Positions 25,440-37,682 of a DNA stretch of 64,000 bases are shown piece after piece. The stretch comes from Nemophila menziesii (lineage: Eukaryota; Streptophyta; Magnoliopsida; Boraginales; Hydrophyllaceae), in NCBI GenBank assembly GCA_029959085.1, contig JARWIR010000005.1, positions 33,349,350-33,413,349 of the forward strand, given 5' to 3'. The notes beneath the pieces are model-generated. The model did not search any database. It was not told where the DNA came from and worked only from the letters and a program-made list of their open reading frames with translations. Position numbers and translations under genes: made by a program. The first letter of the stretch is position 1; the number at the start of each line of letters is the position of its first letter.

Positions 25440-26420
25440 GCTTTAGGCGGCACACCGGTCCCACGATTAGCATACCTAGGGATGGCAACGGATCGGTTTT
25501 TTGCAAAATTTTTATAAACCATAACCATAACCGTTTTTATAATTAAAAACCATATCCTAACAGTTTTAACCATCAATTACATTTTTCAAACCCATAACCT
25601 TATTATTCGGTTTCGGTTTTTTAAACGGTTTTACGGTTTTTAACCATATTCAAATGGTAATTTTATAATATATTAAATTTCATAAAATAAAATCTCACAT
25701 ATAAAAGAAAACTACAAGGTTTATAAAAAGTTATGTTGGCATTTGATAAAATTGCATATTTATTATTTAATTGGTTAAATTTAGTATTTTGATTTTGCTT
25801 TTAGAATTCAATATATCAAATTTAACCTAAATTATTATAAAATTTGAAATATATATGATAATAAACGGTTTTCGGTTTTCCGGTTATATTTTTATCAAAA
25901 ACCATAACCTCACGGTTTTAACCATCGGTTACACTTTTTAAAACCATAACCTAATGGTTTTAACCACGGTTATATAATTCGGTTTTCAATCGGTTTTGGT
26001 TTTTTACCGTAACCATTGCCATCCCTAAGCATACCGCTGGCCTCCAAAGGGTCATGATGGTTACGCCGTGGTTCAAGTTTAGAAGATTCGTGAAGCATTG
26101 ACCGACAAGACGGCCTTCTAGGCGGCATGCCGGTCCTAAACTTTGTCGTCACTCACGACAAAGGGTCGCGACACTACCCAAGTCAAAAAGTAACGAGCAC
26201 GTGACCGGCAAACCAGTTCTCTAAGCGACATGCCGGTGAAGAAGAAAGGGCCGCGACGGTGTAGGCCACCGTATGAAGACAAAATCATAAGTTGATGTGA
26301 CCGGTAAGCCAACCCTCTGGGGCGCATATGCCGGTGCAAGAACCATGTCGACACTGACGCCTAACCGTGTCATTGTCTGGGAAACAAGCATTGAGGGTCC
26401 GGCAAGCCGGTCAGAAGCCT
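25440..26420 (+). repeat. Degenerate tandem repeat of about 100 bp, GGCG-CATGCCGGT type
   Basis: Copies of a unit with AGGCGGCATGCCGGT followed by AAAGGGTCGCGAC occur at about 25445, 26113, 26220 and 26317. The first is split by the hAT MITE. The unit is repeated in the same orientation and is probably the non-coding 3' region of the gypsy element. Confidence 0.6.
25477..26027. mobile_element. hAT MITE (551 bp) with perfect target duplication
   Basis: Ends TAGGGATGGCAA and TTGCCATCCCTA are perfect 12-bp inverted repeats. The flanks AGCATACC (25469-25476 and 26028-26035) are identical, the 8-bp duplication of hAT transposition. The interior is AT-rich with repeated CGGTTTT and AACCATAACC motifs and no coding frame. 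It interrupts the degenerate tandem repeat. Confidence 0.93.
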
Positions 26421-26652
26421 GGAATACCGATGCGATGGCGGCTGCCAAAGTGATATGGTCTTTAAACTCTTGGAACCCTAATCCTAGCCTCCATCAACTT
26501 CAAAAAAAAAATATTAGTCCCAAACTCCATTAAAAAACCAAGAAAGTTTGATCAAACCTTCTACAACACAAAAAAACCCCATAATTTATTCCATTCATCC
26601 ATCATAAACACATTAACTTCCTCATAACAATTCCACAAAACCATAAAACACA

Positions 26653-27302
26653 ATGATCATCAAGGTTTCAAGAGTTCTTTCACCACAAGTAAGCTTAATT
26701 CCTCTCTTTGTTCTTCATAAACCACCACCTAAACATCATAAAGAGGCATACCCTGTACAACAACCTCAAGAAACACCAACCATTCATAATCATATTCATA
26801 CTTGGTGCATCTTGAGTTATGAGTTAGTGAAGATGGCGAGAAGAACGCATGCATTGGATTTTAAGAGAAAGAGACAAATCATGGGGAAGAATAAGAAATT
26901 ATATGGGGAAACAATAGAACAAGAAATACTCATCTATGATCTGATTGAGAAGAACCAAATCCCGAGGTACCAACACAACAACACATGTATAATATGAGAA
27001 AGAATGTTCCAGCCAAAAAGAAAGAGGCAAAACTAGTCGTCAATGATCTAAATTCCTCATCAACTCCGCAAAAAGGTATGGACAACTTTGAATTTGAGCT
27101 TCCAACATGGGCCGTGTCACTGATGAAAAGGATTACAAAACTAGAAGATAAGCATCATTACAGTGTCATGTACCAGCTGAGGCAAGCGCAAGAAAATGAT
27201 AAGATCACGGTGAAAATCGGAGAAGATCATGAGACCCCTTCTGATCGTGAGTTTGTGGAGATGCGCTACGGCCGCTCAACATCTTTTAAAACCTCTCCTT
27301 AA
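26653..27302 (+). other. Two overlapping open frames, unrecognised
   Basis: Frames 26653-26997 (114 residues) and 26985-27302 (105 residues) overlap. The second contains LPTWAVSLMKRITKLEDKHHY and a Glu/Asp-rich tail. I recognise no domain. They lie downstream of the gypsy remnant and may be its extra 3' region or captured sequence. Weak as host genes: no introns or conserved motif seen. Confidence 0.3.
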
Positions 27303-28449
27303 TTGCTTTTATTTGTTTAGTGTAGATTGTTAAATTTATTGCTTTTTGGAGTTTTTTTCGAGTCGTGATGACACTACTCAGTTTTGAATTAGGTGGGGTA
27401 CTCATTGTCCTCATCCCCGTTTTAGTTCTTTTACTTGCTTTCTAAAAAACCATAGACATAAAAAAAATAGTATAGGGATGAGTAGAATGTAACTATTAAG
27501 CATAAATTCTAGCGAGACAATGATAGTAAATAGTGTGGACATGAATGATATCACAATGCGTGTAGTATAATCTACATGAAAATATTAAGTAAAGGAAAGA
27601 AAAGATTAATGAGCAATGCATAGAATAAAAGTTGAAACTTAGGGAGTCTTGAGCGGTGTGCAGAACGTGAGGTTTGGACTAGTTGATAAACCGACTAGTC
27701 TGGGAACTAAAAGTGAAAACAATAGCGAGTGGTAATGACATAATTGTCTCTTCCACGTAGGAATAAATGGTTCAGCCAGGGATGACGTCATGCTGAGGTG
27801 GTTGGTACGTGGAGCTGATATCGCAGTGAGGTGACACCACGCGGCGTTGACTAACGGTCAACATAAATAAATTGGTAAAAAGGCTAACGATGGCACAAAT
27901 ACTAACGTAAAGGGTCATTTTCGCGACAATTTGTAAATCGGGTACCGCTAGTGCATTTTCATAAAAGTTAGAGGGCGAAAGAAGGTCTTTAGAATATTCT
28001 ATACACATTACAAGTTATTCTCAAAAAAGTGTTCAACTTAAATGAATGCACATGTAATACATAGAGAGATGATTAGGATGCTTGTGCTTCTAATATATGA
28101 TGTGTTCTATAAGTGTAACAAAACAAGTTTATAGTTGATAATTTTGGCTAAAAAATCGTGCATAACAAGTTATAGATTAGAATATGATCAACTTATATAA
28201 AAGCACACAAAGCCTAAATCATATAAAAGCACACAAAGCCTAAATCACAATCAAGATAAATTAAGGGTAAATACACATTTTTAGCTACTAGGATGATTTA
28301 TTTAGACATGAAATATGTTGCAATAAGAAAATCATACAATTATGCATTTTACAGCTTAAACACACAAGGTATTGCCACATTGAAATAACCTATAAAAGGG
28401 GCAATATCCCAACAATCTATTTGCAACATTGGGTTGTCAAATATTCAGA
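27303..28449. other. Gene-free DNA
   Basis: No gene recognised. Near 27770-27970 are sequences resembling the inner arm of MULE-type elements (GTTGACTAACGGTCAACA), without identifiable ends. Confidence 0.4.
28195..28246. repeat. Perfect 26-bp tandem duplication
   Basis: A unit beginning ATATAAAAGCACACAAAGCC is present twice in direct, immediate succession (28195-28220, 28221-28246). Confidence 0.95.
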
Positions 28450-29010
28450 TTGAACTTGACAATGCCTTATGTTCATTCAGCCTCTCATCCAGGGTTCCTT
28501 CAAGTATGAAATTGATAACGAGGTTAACATCTACTTTTGGTATGATATATGACACCATCTTGGGATCCTCATTCATTGGTTCAATTCCTACTCTTCAGAA
28601 TTTCTTAGTCTAGTAAAGGTTCTTACCGAATATGATGATTAAGAGAGGCTTGTTCGCATTTTCCATATATACCCGAGTTTTGGCAGTATGAACCCAACCC
28701 CGTTCAAGTATATCATTCGATGAATTTCCTCCCGAGATGGTTCTTTCTTTTCAAGTACACTTGAGATCTCTAAGTATACTTTGTTGTGTTATTTTAACTT
28801 TCTTATTCGGCTTGCCACTTAATAAGGACTACTATATTTGCGTTACTATTTCCTCCCCATGTGTATTTTTTGTCACTTCGGATGTGAAATTTTAAATTTC
28901 CTTTTTTCTACTTTAGCCTCATTAGCTGGATTCATAAGTAGATCTGCTATTTGTCTTACATAAACATCCACCTCAGCAAATGTGTTGATGTCCTTAGGAA
29001 CTTGTACCGT
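28450..29010 (-). pseudogene. Unrecognised degenerate coding remnant
   Basis: Minus-strand pieces read like protein across frameshifts: VPKDINTFAEVDVYVRQIAD near 29010-28930, REEIHRMIYLNGVG near 28740-28690, MENANKPLLIIIFGKNLY near 28660-28620, and VDVNLVINFILEGTLDERLN near 28540-28470. Amino-acid usage is gene-like but I cannot assign a family. It may be a captured gene fragment or part of a TE. Confidence 0.35.
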
Positions 29011-29372
29011 TGGTAGTGACTAACAATTTTGAAGGGAGCAACACTGTCAAATTTTCTCTAATGTTACTCAAACGAAAGAGCACTTATGAAAGGATATTTG
29101 TAAAGAGGTAAGATACAAGTTTTACATGGAAAATAATTTTCCGAAGTAGAGGAATCGGTTATGAAATAACTTGCATAACTAGATTTTTATCTAGATTTAT
29201 TTAGCCGACATATTTTATTTTTCCTTTTCTAGAAGTTTCTATTCTTTAATCATTGTTATTAAACTACAAGTGTTCAGATTTTTGTATAGTTTACACTATA
29301 TATATAGAGTAAAGATATACATCACTTTTCTCTGCTTCACCTTTAATATCATCTTTTATGTGAAGGTTTTAA

Positions 29373-29552
29373 GAGTAATGCTGGATATCACTCCAAATCG
29401 CATTACCCTTTTATCGCCCCTTATGTAGACCAATCATAAAAGAGAGTGAAAATGATAAATCAGGAAAGAGAAAACACATGATTGGTCCAATTAAAATCCA
29501 CCTAGGAGGTGACAAAAGGGTATGCGATTTGGTGTGATATCCAGTATTACTC
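29373..29552. mobile_element. MULE-type MITE (180 bp) with 9-bp duplication
   Basis: Flanked by AGGTTTTAA on both sides (29364-29372, 29553-29561). Ends GAGTAATGCTGGATATCACT and, inverted, GAGTAATACTGGATATCACA continue as arms of about 45 bp (CCAAATCGCAT...CCCTTTT). The 9-bp duplication points to a Mutator-like transposase. Confidence 0.9.
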
Positions 29553-29561
29553 AGGTTTTAA

Positions 29562-30080
29562 ACACCAGTCATATCGATTTTCTTTATTAATTAATTTTTT
29601 CCTAATTCTTTGATCAAATGCCACCTAAGATGATATATAAGGGTGAAACAAAAATAGGTAATATATAACATTCCATTTTTATTATCACCCGAAATTAGAG
29701 TCAAATAGAGAGAAAGAAATTTTATTAATGATTATACACCAAAATTAACTTTTTCCTTTCTTTCCTTTTATATTTTTTTCAATACAAACAAAATATATCG
29801 AAAATCATTTATAAAATTTTCTTTTATAATTTTTTTTAGTTAATCCAAACAAAAAATTCCTTTTTTTTTTTTATAATTTTTCTTTTCTTTTCCTTTATTA
29901 TATTTTTCTCTTCTAAATACAAATATACCTTTAATTTTTTTTCAAAAAGAAAAAAGAAAATTTTGAAAAACTAGACATATGGGCCGGGCCTCTTAGCCAA
30001 GGAGAGGCGGACAATTTATACTTTTTGAGCTGGGTTAGCCTGTAAGGGAGGCCATTGTCCATCTTGTGGACTATTTAATC
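29562..30080. other. AT-rich, T-run-rich gene-free DNA
   Basis: Long T/A homopolymer stretches (29740-29970) and no coding signal. The last 140 bp before the ALIX start are probably its promoter and leader. Confidence 0.5.
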
Positions 30081-30216
30081 TGCTACCGCGAATTTGATTA
30101 GGAAAATTACAACACTCATCTTCTTTACATTGACTCTGTAAACTACTATACTTACGATTATTTCCAACATCGTAAACAGCTCCAAAGCCGACTATTTGAT
30201 TCCTCCACCACCAATC

Positions 30217-33200
30217 ATGGCTGCCCCATCGTCTTCAGCCACAAACGCGATGCTCGCAATCTTCGAGAAGAAAACCGCCTCCACTGTCGACCTCTACCGA
30301 CCTCTCCGTAATTACATCGTCCTCCATTACGGCGAACGTGAAGCACAAAACCTCGAGGATGATCTCCAAATTCTAAAACAATTCCGAGCTGATGTCGAAC
30401 GTGGCTTCACCGCCGATTCTTCGCACTCAGCCCGCCGGGATCTCCTTCAAAATTACTATAAAGCCCTCTGCGCTGTCGAGTCGAGGTTCCCTATCTCTTC
30501 CCATGAAGATCACATCAATACTGTGTCGTTTGTGTGGTTCGATGCGTTTAAGAACAAGCAGAAAGCTACTCAACAGAATATACATCTAGGTAATTCTGAT
30601 CTTATTAGTATTGGATATAATGCTTCTGAACTTGTTGGTTAAGTTTTCATGGTACAACTGTTAATGCACGTAGTACCACTCATTTATGGTACACCTATTT
30701 ATACGCGCGGTACAACTTACTCTGATAACGATTTTCTTGATCATTATAGTAATAGTAGTTATTCTTTGCTTAGTGGTAGGTTTGATACATCTATATTATA
30801 AGAATGGTCAGGATTGCTTTATAGCCAAAATATGTAGCACATAAAGATTTTGATTTAACCACACCCTTAAAAGCTGCATCTTTAGCAATTAATTGAGGAG
30901 ATTAAAAATAAGAAGCAGGCGTCTCATAAAATTCTCTTCATTGTATTCTGACTTCAGTTATGAACATCTTTAAAGAGTTTTATCCTTTTTGGTCTTTCAT
31001 ATCATATCCTTTAATCACAATTTTGTCGATTTTACATGCAGAAAAAGCAGCAGTATTGTTCAACTTAGGAGCATTGCACAGTCAAATGGGTCTGAGTTTT
31101 GATAGACAAACAGTCGAGGGAAGAAGGCAAGCATCTCATGCATTTATAGCAGCAGCAGGGGCATTTTCGTATTTGCGTGATAATGTTTCTATGAAAGCTT
31201 CAATGGGTACTTCAACAACTCTTGATGTATCAGTGGAATGTGCTGGAATGTTAGAAAGGCTTATGTTAGCACAAGCTCAGGAATCTGTGTTCGAGAATAC
31301 TATTGCTAAGGGTAGTACACCTGGAGTATGTGCAAAGATTTCACGACAGGTCCCTTCTTTATTCTCACTCTTTGTAAATTTTAATTTTTTTTTGCTTCAT
31401 TTGAGTAAACAATTATAATTACAGGCTGGAATCTACTATGAAGAAGCTTTAGCAGCATTATACGTCGCACCTTTGAACCATCATTTTGACAAGGGATGGT
31501 TAGCTCATGTCCAGTTAAAAGCTGCTTTGTTTTACGCAGAGGCTTGTTACAGGTACGGTTTAGAGCTTCACGAAAAAGAAGAGATAGCTGAGGAAATAGC
31601 GCGATTAAAAAGTGGTTTAAGCGCTTTATCCGAGGCGAAAAAAACATCACCAAAGGGGGCCCCACAACAGCTCTTGGACGCAATTAATAAGTTAGAAGCG
31701 AACTTAAACTCAAATTTAGAAAGGTCTGTAAAGGAGAACGAGAGAGTGTACCTTATGCGGGTCCCATTAGCAAGTTCTTTACCACCTCTTCCAGCTTTTT
31801 CATTAGTGAAGCCATTACCTATGCATGAAGTTTTAGATGCAAGCAAAGAGAAAATGTTTGCGAGTCTTATACCTGATAGTAGTGCAAAATCTCTTTCGAA
31901 ATATACTGAAATGGTTGATGATATTATTAGAACACAAGCTGAGAAATTACAACAAGCGAGTGAATTAGCGAGAGTAAGGCTTAAGGAAATGGATTTACCT
32001 GATTCAATACTTGCGTTAGAAGGTAATTCTACTCTACCAATTTCTCTTAAAGAAGATGTTGAAGCTGTACAAATATGTGGTGGGCCCGCTGGTGTGGAAG
32101 CTGAGTTACAGCAACTTACGGATTTGAAGAGGGTGAATCAAGAGTTATTGGTTCAAACTGAGGAGCTTTTACAGAAAGAAGCTACTGAAGATGCTCAATT
32201 TAGAAGTCAATTTGGGACAAGATGGACTAGACCTCAATCTAGTACTTTAACTAAGAATTTGACGGATAGGTTGAATAAATTAGCTGGGAATTTAAATCAA
32301 GCTTCGGAAAGTGATACACGTATTGAACGATCTGTGAGGGAACATTCATCGCTTATGTCTATTCTTGATCAACGTCCGGTATGTATGTGTATTATTAAGG
32401 AATTTGTGTTATTCTTGAAGAATCTTAAATATGTGTAATTTTTGGTTTATTGTAGATAGAAGCTGCTCTTCCAACTCTAGGGAGGCCAATTATGTCATTA
32501 GATGCTAATGAAGATGCTGTTGTGGGAGTTTTAAAACAGAGCTTGGTAAATTTGTTATTATGATATTAGTGTTTCTTTTATTTATTCGCAAAATGTGCCC
32601 CTTGAATATATGTTGTTTATATTTGTAGAGACAATTGGAGACTCTTGGTGCTCAGAGAGCAGGTCTTGAAGACTTGTTGAAGGAGATGAATAGAAAGGTA
32701 TTGTGCTTTTTCATTTGAATATTGAGCAGAGGTAAAAAGTGCCCTCAAATTGGTGCAATGTTTTAATATGAGTTATTTCAGGACAATATATTGCCCAAGT
32801 TGATGACATTAACTGGTTCGACTGAGGATCTTTTCAAAAAGGAAATATCAAAGTATGATCAGATTTGTGAGGAAATTGCACAAAACATTCAGGCACAAGA
32901 ACAATTGTTGATGCAAATTCAGGTACCACTTGTAATTATAAAATAACAATATGAGCTGGTATGACATGTATTAATTATTATTATTATTATCTTATCAGGC
33001 TGAAAATAATAATTTTGCTGCTATATTTAATTTGGAGGATTATAAAGGTACGTTTTAAAGGCACTACACTCTCTGGTTCTGGTAGTAATATGCCTGATGA
33101 TTGATTGATTATTTATTTGATTTGAATGTTTCAGCATCTCGTGAGAGAAGCTATAAGCAAATTGAAGCAGGAATTGCCAAATTCCGAGAGATCAAGGAGA

Positions 33201-33866
33201 ATATTAACGAAGGACTAAAGTTCTATGTCACTCTTCAGGTATGAAGAATATTTTATTTGTTCTTTAATTCTTTACCTAATTGATTGTATTACTATTACAC
33301 AGGACGCAATTACAAATGTAAAGCAACAAAGCAGTGATTTCGTGATGACAAGAAATATGCAATGCCGAGAAATGATTGAAGATGTACAAAAGAAAATATC
33401 CGGTCTCAATTTTCAGGACAATAGTAAAAATAACCCTTACAATTACCCATTGTCCGGACAACCTCAAAGACCAAATCCTCAACAGCAAATGGGGTCTGGG
33501 CCCGGACCCGGCCCACAAGTTCCATTATACCAGCAGCCACAACAGGGATATGGAGGTGGCTATGCTCCTCCTCCTCCTACTCATCCACAGTATGGCTCTA
33601 CACAACAACAACAGCCACCACCACCATCACCTTATCAAGTGCGGCCACCTCAGTACACACCACCGCCTCAACAAGCGGGCCCCGTAAACGAGTACGGGCA
33701 ACCTGCATATCCAGGGTGGCGGGGTCCATATTACAATGCACCTCAGCAGCAACAACAACAACAACAAGGAACATCTATGCCTCCTTCTCCTTCTCCTTCT
33801 CCATATACGAATTATACATCTCAATACCCTCCTCCACATCAGAGTAATAATTACTACCGACAATGA
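30217..33866 (+). CDS. ALIX: ALIX/BRO1-domain protein, 9 exons
   Basis: Exons 30217-30589, 31042-31349, 31425-32378, 32456-32545, 32629-32697, 32782-32922, 32999-33047, 33135-33238 and 33303-33866 join in frame to 883 residues (recalled Arabidopsis ALIX about 846). ALIX links ESCRT-III to cargo and deubiquitinases at late endosomes and acts in vacuolar sorting. The N-terminal BRO1 domain (about 10-390) holds EKKTASTVDLYRPLRNY, EKAAVLFNLGA, GRRQASHAFIAAAGAF, MLERLMLAQAQE and LKAALFYAEACYRYG. The V-shaped coiled-coil domain follows (400-720; RTQAEKLQQASELARVRLKE, RWTRPQSSTLTKNL). The tail is Pro/Gln-rich with an eight-Gln run and ends NNYYRQ. An upstream in-frame ATG (30196) would add seven residues; MAAPSSS matches relatives better. 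No lesion seen. Confidence 0.95.
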
Positions 33867-35308
33867 TTTTTATTCTTTTATTTCTCCGAGGCTACGAATA
33901 CGTATACTTCTCTTGTCTATTCATTAACTTGGATCGTCTAAATATACCCGTGTGTATAAAATTCTGCAGCGTGATATTATATTTCCAATATGTATTCATA
34001 AATAATTTCAATTTCAACTAATACTTTTTACGTTTGTTCTGCCTAATTTAACACTCCGCACTCTTTGTTTTGCTTTTGTTTCTTTACATACAAGACCACC
34101 CCAACTCAAGGTTTCAGGGTTTTGCTTATCGTCACTCAACTCCTTGAATACCTATAACATGTCCCCACTAACACAATCACCTTTCAAATTTACACTCACA
34201 TAGCTCGGTAAAAGTTGGATAATAATTTTTACATTTAAAGAGGCCAAGGCTATTCAATGTATGATAATCAAATTTATGTTTTCACTAACTTTACTTTAGA
34301 GTCAAGACTAAAATATTCTATTTAAATACTCTCTTTTGTTCCACTTACATTTTCACTTAGTTGAAAAAATACAATAATTAAAGCTTGTGTTGGTCCAAAT
34401 AGTATGAGCCTAAGACCCAAAAACCTAGTCACTAGACTACTCTGTAAATAATTCTGAGTCCAAGTGACTCTCATATGTATTAAAAAATCCAAGCGACTCT
34501 TATATGTATTAGAAAAAAAATACTATAATTTAATTCTCTTTTACCAAAATATTAATTATAAACTGTTTTGATATATTAAAAATATAAATTTTAATCTTTT
34601 AATAGAAATAATAGTAAAATTTTAAAAATTTAAAAATATCTTGATATATTTATTATTGAACAATTATTTTAAAATTATAATTTAATAAGCGAATATTTAT
34701 TTAGGAATGGAAAAACTATAATTTTAATCTTAATTTTAAACTTAACATGATTTTTTTTTTCCTTGGCCGCTCATCTCTCAATCTTTGATGTCTTAACTTC
34801 TCTTTTTTGATTTGATAAAAATCATAATATTTAAATGTCAGATTTGGTCTAGCCTAAGTTCATGCTAACTAAATGTGAACAATGTGCTAACAAACAGTAA
34901 AAATATTCTTTTTCATAAAAGGCTTGAAGTCCGTCTACTATTTTTGAGAAGACGAGATGTAAATACATCGAAAGAAAATACTGTAAATTTGAAATTTAAT
35001 ATTTTTTACTACACTTTCCGAAATATGTGTTGTGTGTTGTGTGTTCCTATTGGTTTTTGTTTTGTTTTTTGTTTTATTTTCTTTCTTATATGCTAAATAA
35101 TCGTTTGTTTAGATAAATTAATATTCTAGTTTTTTAATTACTATATATAAGGATATTTTAGGATGTGACTGTTATTTATAAAGAATATTATTCTATACAT
35201 TTGTTTATTAATAATTTTTTAATAGACATTTTTTGATTATTGACAACAATAAAAGATTTTTTTATGTTCAAAAAAAAGAAAACAATGAAACTTGATAAAA
35301 CCTGTAAT
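33867..35308. other. AT-rich gene-free DNA
   Basis: 3' UTR of ALIX, then very AT-rich DNA. The only structure is a diverged SINE tail at 34420-34520. Confidence 0.6.
34420..34520 (+). mobile_element. Diverged SINE fragment with duplicated tail
   Basis: GAGTCCAAGTGACTCTCATA near 34456 matches the 3' part of the SINE at 50251-50361 (GAGTCCAAAGTGGCTTTCTC). The tail segment TCCAAG-GACTCT-ATATGTATTA followed by A-run occurs twice in tandem. The tRNA-like head is not recognisable. Confidence 0.5.
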
Positions 35309-35460
35309 TCAGGGTGGTTAACGGTTCAAACCCACCGGTCCGCCGGACCGGACCGAACCGGAGCAACATTAAATAAACGAACCGCTCCGGACCGGAGTTA
35401 CCCGTAACGGTCTGGTTCAATAAAAAAACCATCAGTTTGGACCGGTCCCGAATGGACAGG
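35309..35460 (+). mobile_element. hAT-like terminus with CCGGACCG repeats
   Basis: CAGGGTGGTTAACGGTTCAA resembles hAT 5' ends and is followed by dense GGACCGGACC/CCGGTCC motifs typical of subterminal transposase-binding repeats. No matching right end was found. It could belong to the same element as the hAT C-terminal fragment at 39278-39598. Confidence 0.45.
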
Positions 35461-35824
35461 ACCGATAAGTATTTTTTTGAATATTAATACACTACAATAC
35501 CCAACCCACCGATTCCTATTATATATAATTTTTTTTCTTTTTTTCTCATTGCTATTCATTAATTACCCAAACCCACCGCCCCTATTATCCCCTTCTCTAT
35601 ACGTCTTTATTCACTTTGATTACCCCTCTATCTCCTCTCAAATCTCCCCAACTAGCTTTTCAAATTGCTTGTATAATCCTTGAAACTATATTATGGTGGT
35701 GGTGGTTTTTCGTGTATTTCGCCGATATGTTTCTTTTTTACTCTAAAATTGTGTAAAGTAAATATCGAATTTGGGTTATGGTTGAGGTATGTTGGTATAT
35801 CATATTCTTTTGGATAATCAGATT

Positions 35825-37669
35825 TTTTTTTTTAGTCGAGAATGAAAATTCATTAATTAAAATATCCTTACATCTTAGCCAATCCCTATTGGACGGTAGT
35901 CACTAGAAAAACGTTTTGCTAATAGGAGAAGAAGAGTACATCTCCAAAGACTAAACAAAGAGGCTCTTGGCTTTTGTTTAGAAACTCCATTAGCATTCAA
36001 CATTTTGGATCTCTTACGATGAGAGATTTTCAAGTAAACCGGAGCCTTACACTTTCTAAAAAATTTAAACAACACTTTGATAGTACAAAACAAATTACAA
36101 CTAGCACTAGAATAGGAACTAAAAATGTTGCAATCTTTATCAATTACTCCACTGCAAATCTGGAAGTTTGAAGCCATAGTCGTCTTTGCTTCAATTTCAG
36201 AGAAAGCTGTCATAATCCTTGCAAATCCTTCTACCATTCTTCCTTCTGAAAACCTAACAGAACCAGCATCCAAATTTTGAAAGGATATTTGAGGAGGAAA
36301 GACAATATTAATCATTGCAATAAGCCAACCCACATAATCTGTAAATTCAATACAGATTTTATACAAGTAATTAAAGCAAAATCCAGATTCAACAATATAA
36401 AAACGTCCTGCACCAACAAAACGAATTAATGCAACCAAAAAGATAGAATTGAACAAAATCCAATTAAAAAGCTCACAAAATAGCATTTGTATCTTAGATT
36501 CAGAATGTTCAACTACCATAAGTGTTTTCAAAATCCAGCAGAAAGGGATTTTAATGTCTATACCTATATCACTGACAGGGTATAAGGTCTCTAACCAATA
36601 CCTTTGTAAATAAAACCAACCATCCAAGTGAAGCAAGTGAACGGATTTTAGCCCAGCAAAACTGAAACTATAAGAAAGATTAACACCTTTATTAATAATA
36701 CATAAGATTTCTTCAATAAAACTGTTTTTGGATTCAGTCCTAGTGATGTTAGAAACCAAATTATCTAAGTTAATAATTATGTCATCGGATACCTTATTAT
36801 TAACTTTAAAAAAAATTTCTTGTGATTAGGAAAGACAGTTGAGTTTTTAAAAACAAAACTCAATTGCTTTTTAACAACCACAATAATTGACAAGAACAAG
36901 ATACTGGGATGTACCTGTCCATGTATAATTTTTTGATTCAGCAGTCTACGTATTACCGTGAGTTGATGCAAACAAACATCAATCAACAGTTTACAGTTAC
37001 ATATCTTATTAATTAAAGATTTATCCTTATTAATGAGATTTAATGAACAATCTACTAAACTAGTAGATTTAAAAGGAGTGAGATACGAAATCTTACCAAA
37101 GGCTGAAGAAGCCTCGATTTCGTTAATGGGTTATTTAAAATGCAAGACCAAATCAGCAGTTCCAGATCCAAGGCTTGAAAAGACAGAAGCTGTAATTGGG
37201 CCTGCCTTGCAAAAGGGCCTGGAAACCGTGTTGAAAAAAGAATGGGGAAGAGAGGCTGTGTAGATCCGGTGGAGGGTGATGAAAAGAGGAGAGATGGGGT
37301 GCAGAAAAATGGGCCTGGGTGTAGGAGGGGTGTTGGGTTGGGCTGCTGAAGAACGGGGTGGCTGATATTTGTGGAAAAGGTTGACCGACCCTAGGGTATA
37401 GGGAGAAAGCATGAGATTGTCCGTATAAGGATGATGATGAAGAAAACAGCGGTGGTGGAGATGCGGTGGTTTGTGGCCGGTAAGTAGGAACTTGTGCAAC
37501 ATAAGGTGGGCGGTAGCTGTGTAGCGATACGGTGAGGAGAAAGAGGGAAGGTGGATCGGTGGGGAGAGGCTGGAATGGCAGATCTGTATCCCCATCGATG
37601 GAAGAGAGGCTATAGGGAAATTTTGGAAGGCGTGCCAGAGAGCACATCGTGAGGCTTGAAAGAACTAAG
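35825..37669 (-). mobile_element. LINE-like non-autonomous element (about 1.85 kb)
   Basis: On the minus strand it ends in ATGAATTTTCATTCTCGACT plus an A-run, a 3' end like those of plant LINEs. Flanks GGATAATCAGATT (35812-35824) and GGGTAATCATATT (37670-37682) match at 11 of 13, a probable aged target duplication. No endonuclease, RT or RNase H motif is visible. The minus strand holds a 294-residue open frame (36759-35875) of unknown nature and a Pro/Ser-rich one at the 5' end (37647-37153). Confidence 0.55.
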
Positions 37670-37682
37670 GGGTAATCATATT

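Noticed and set aside
33376..33927. Open frames of 103, 63 and 78 residues in the last ALIX exon
   Set aside because: Alternate-frame shadows of the Pro/Gln-rich ALIX tail.
35875..36759. 294-residue minus-strand frame as a host gene
   Set aside because: No domain, hydrophobic and Ile/Phe-rich as AT-rich DNA gives by chance, and inside a LINE-like unit; kept only as part of that element.
37033..37263. 76-residue plus-strand frame
   Set aside because: Opposite the Pro/Ser-rich 5' frame of the LINE-like element; no supporting motif.
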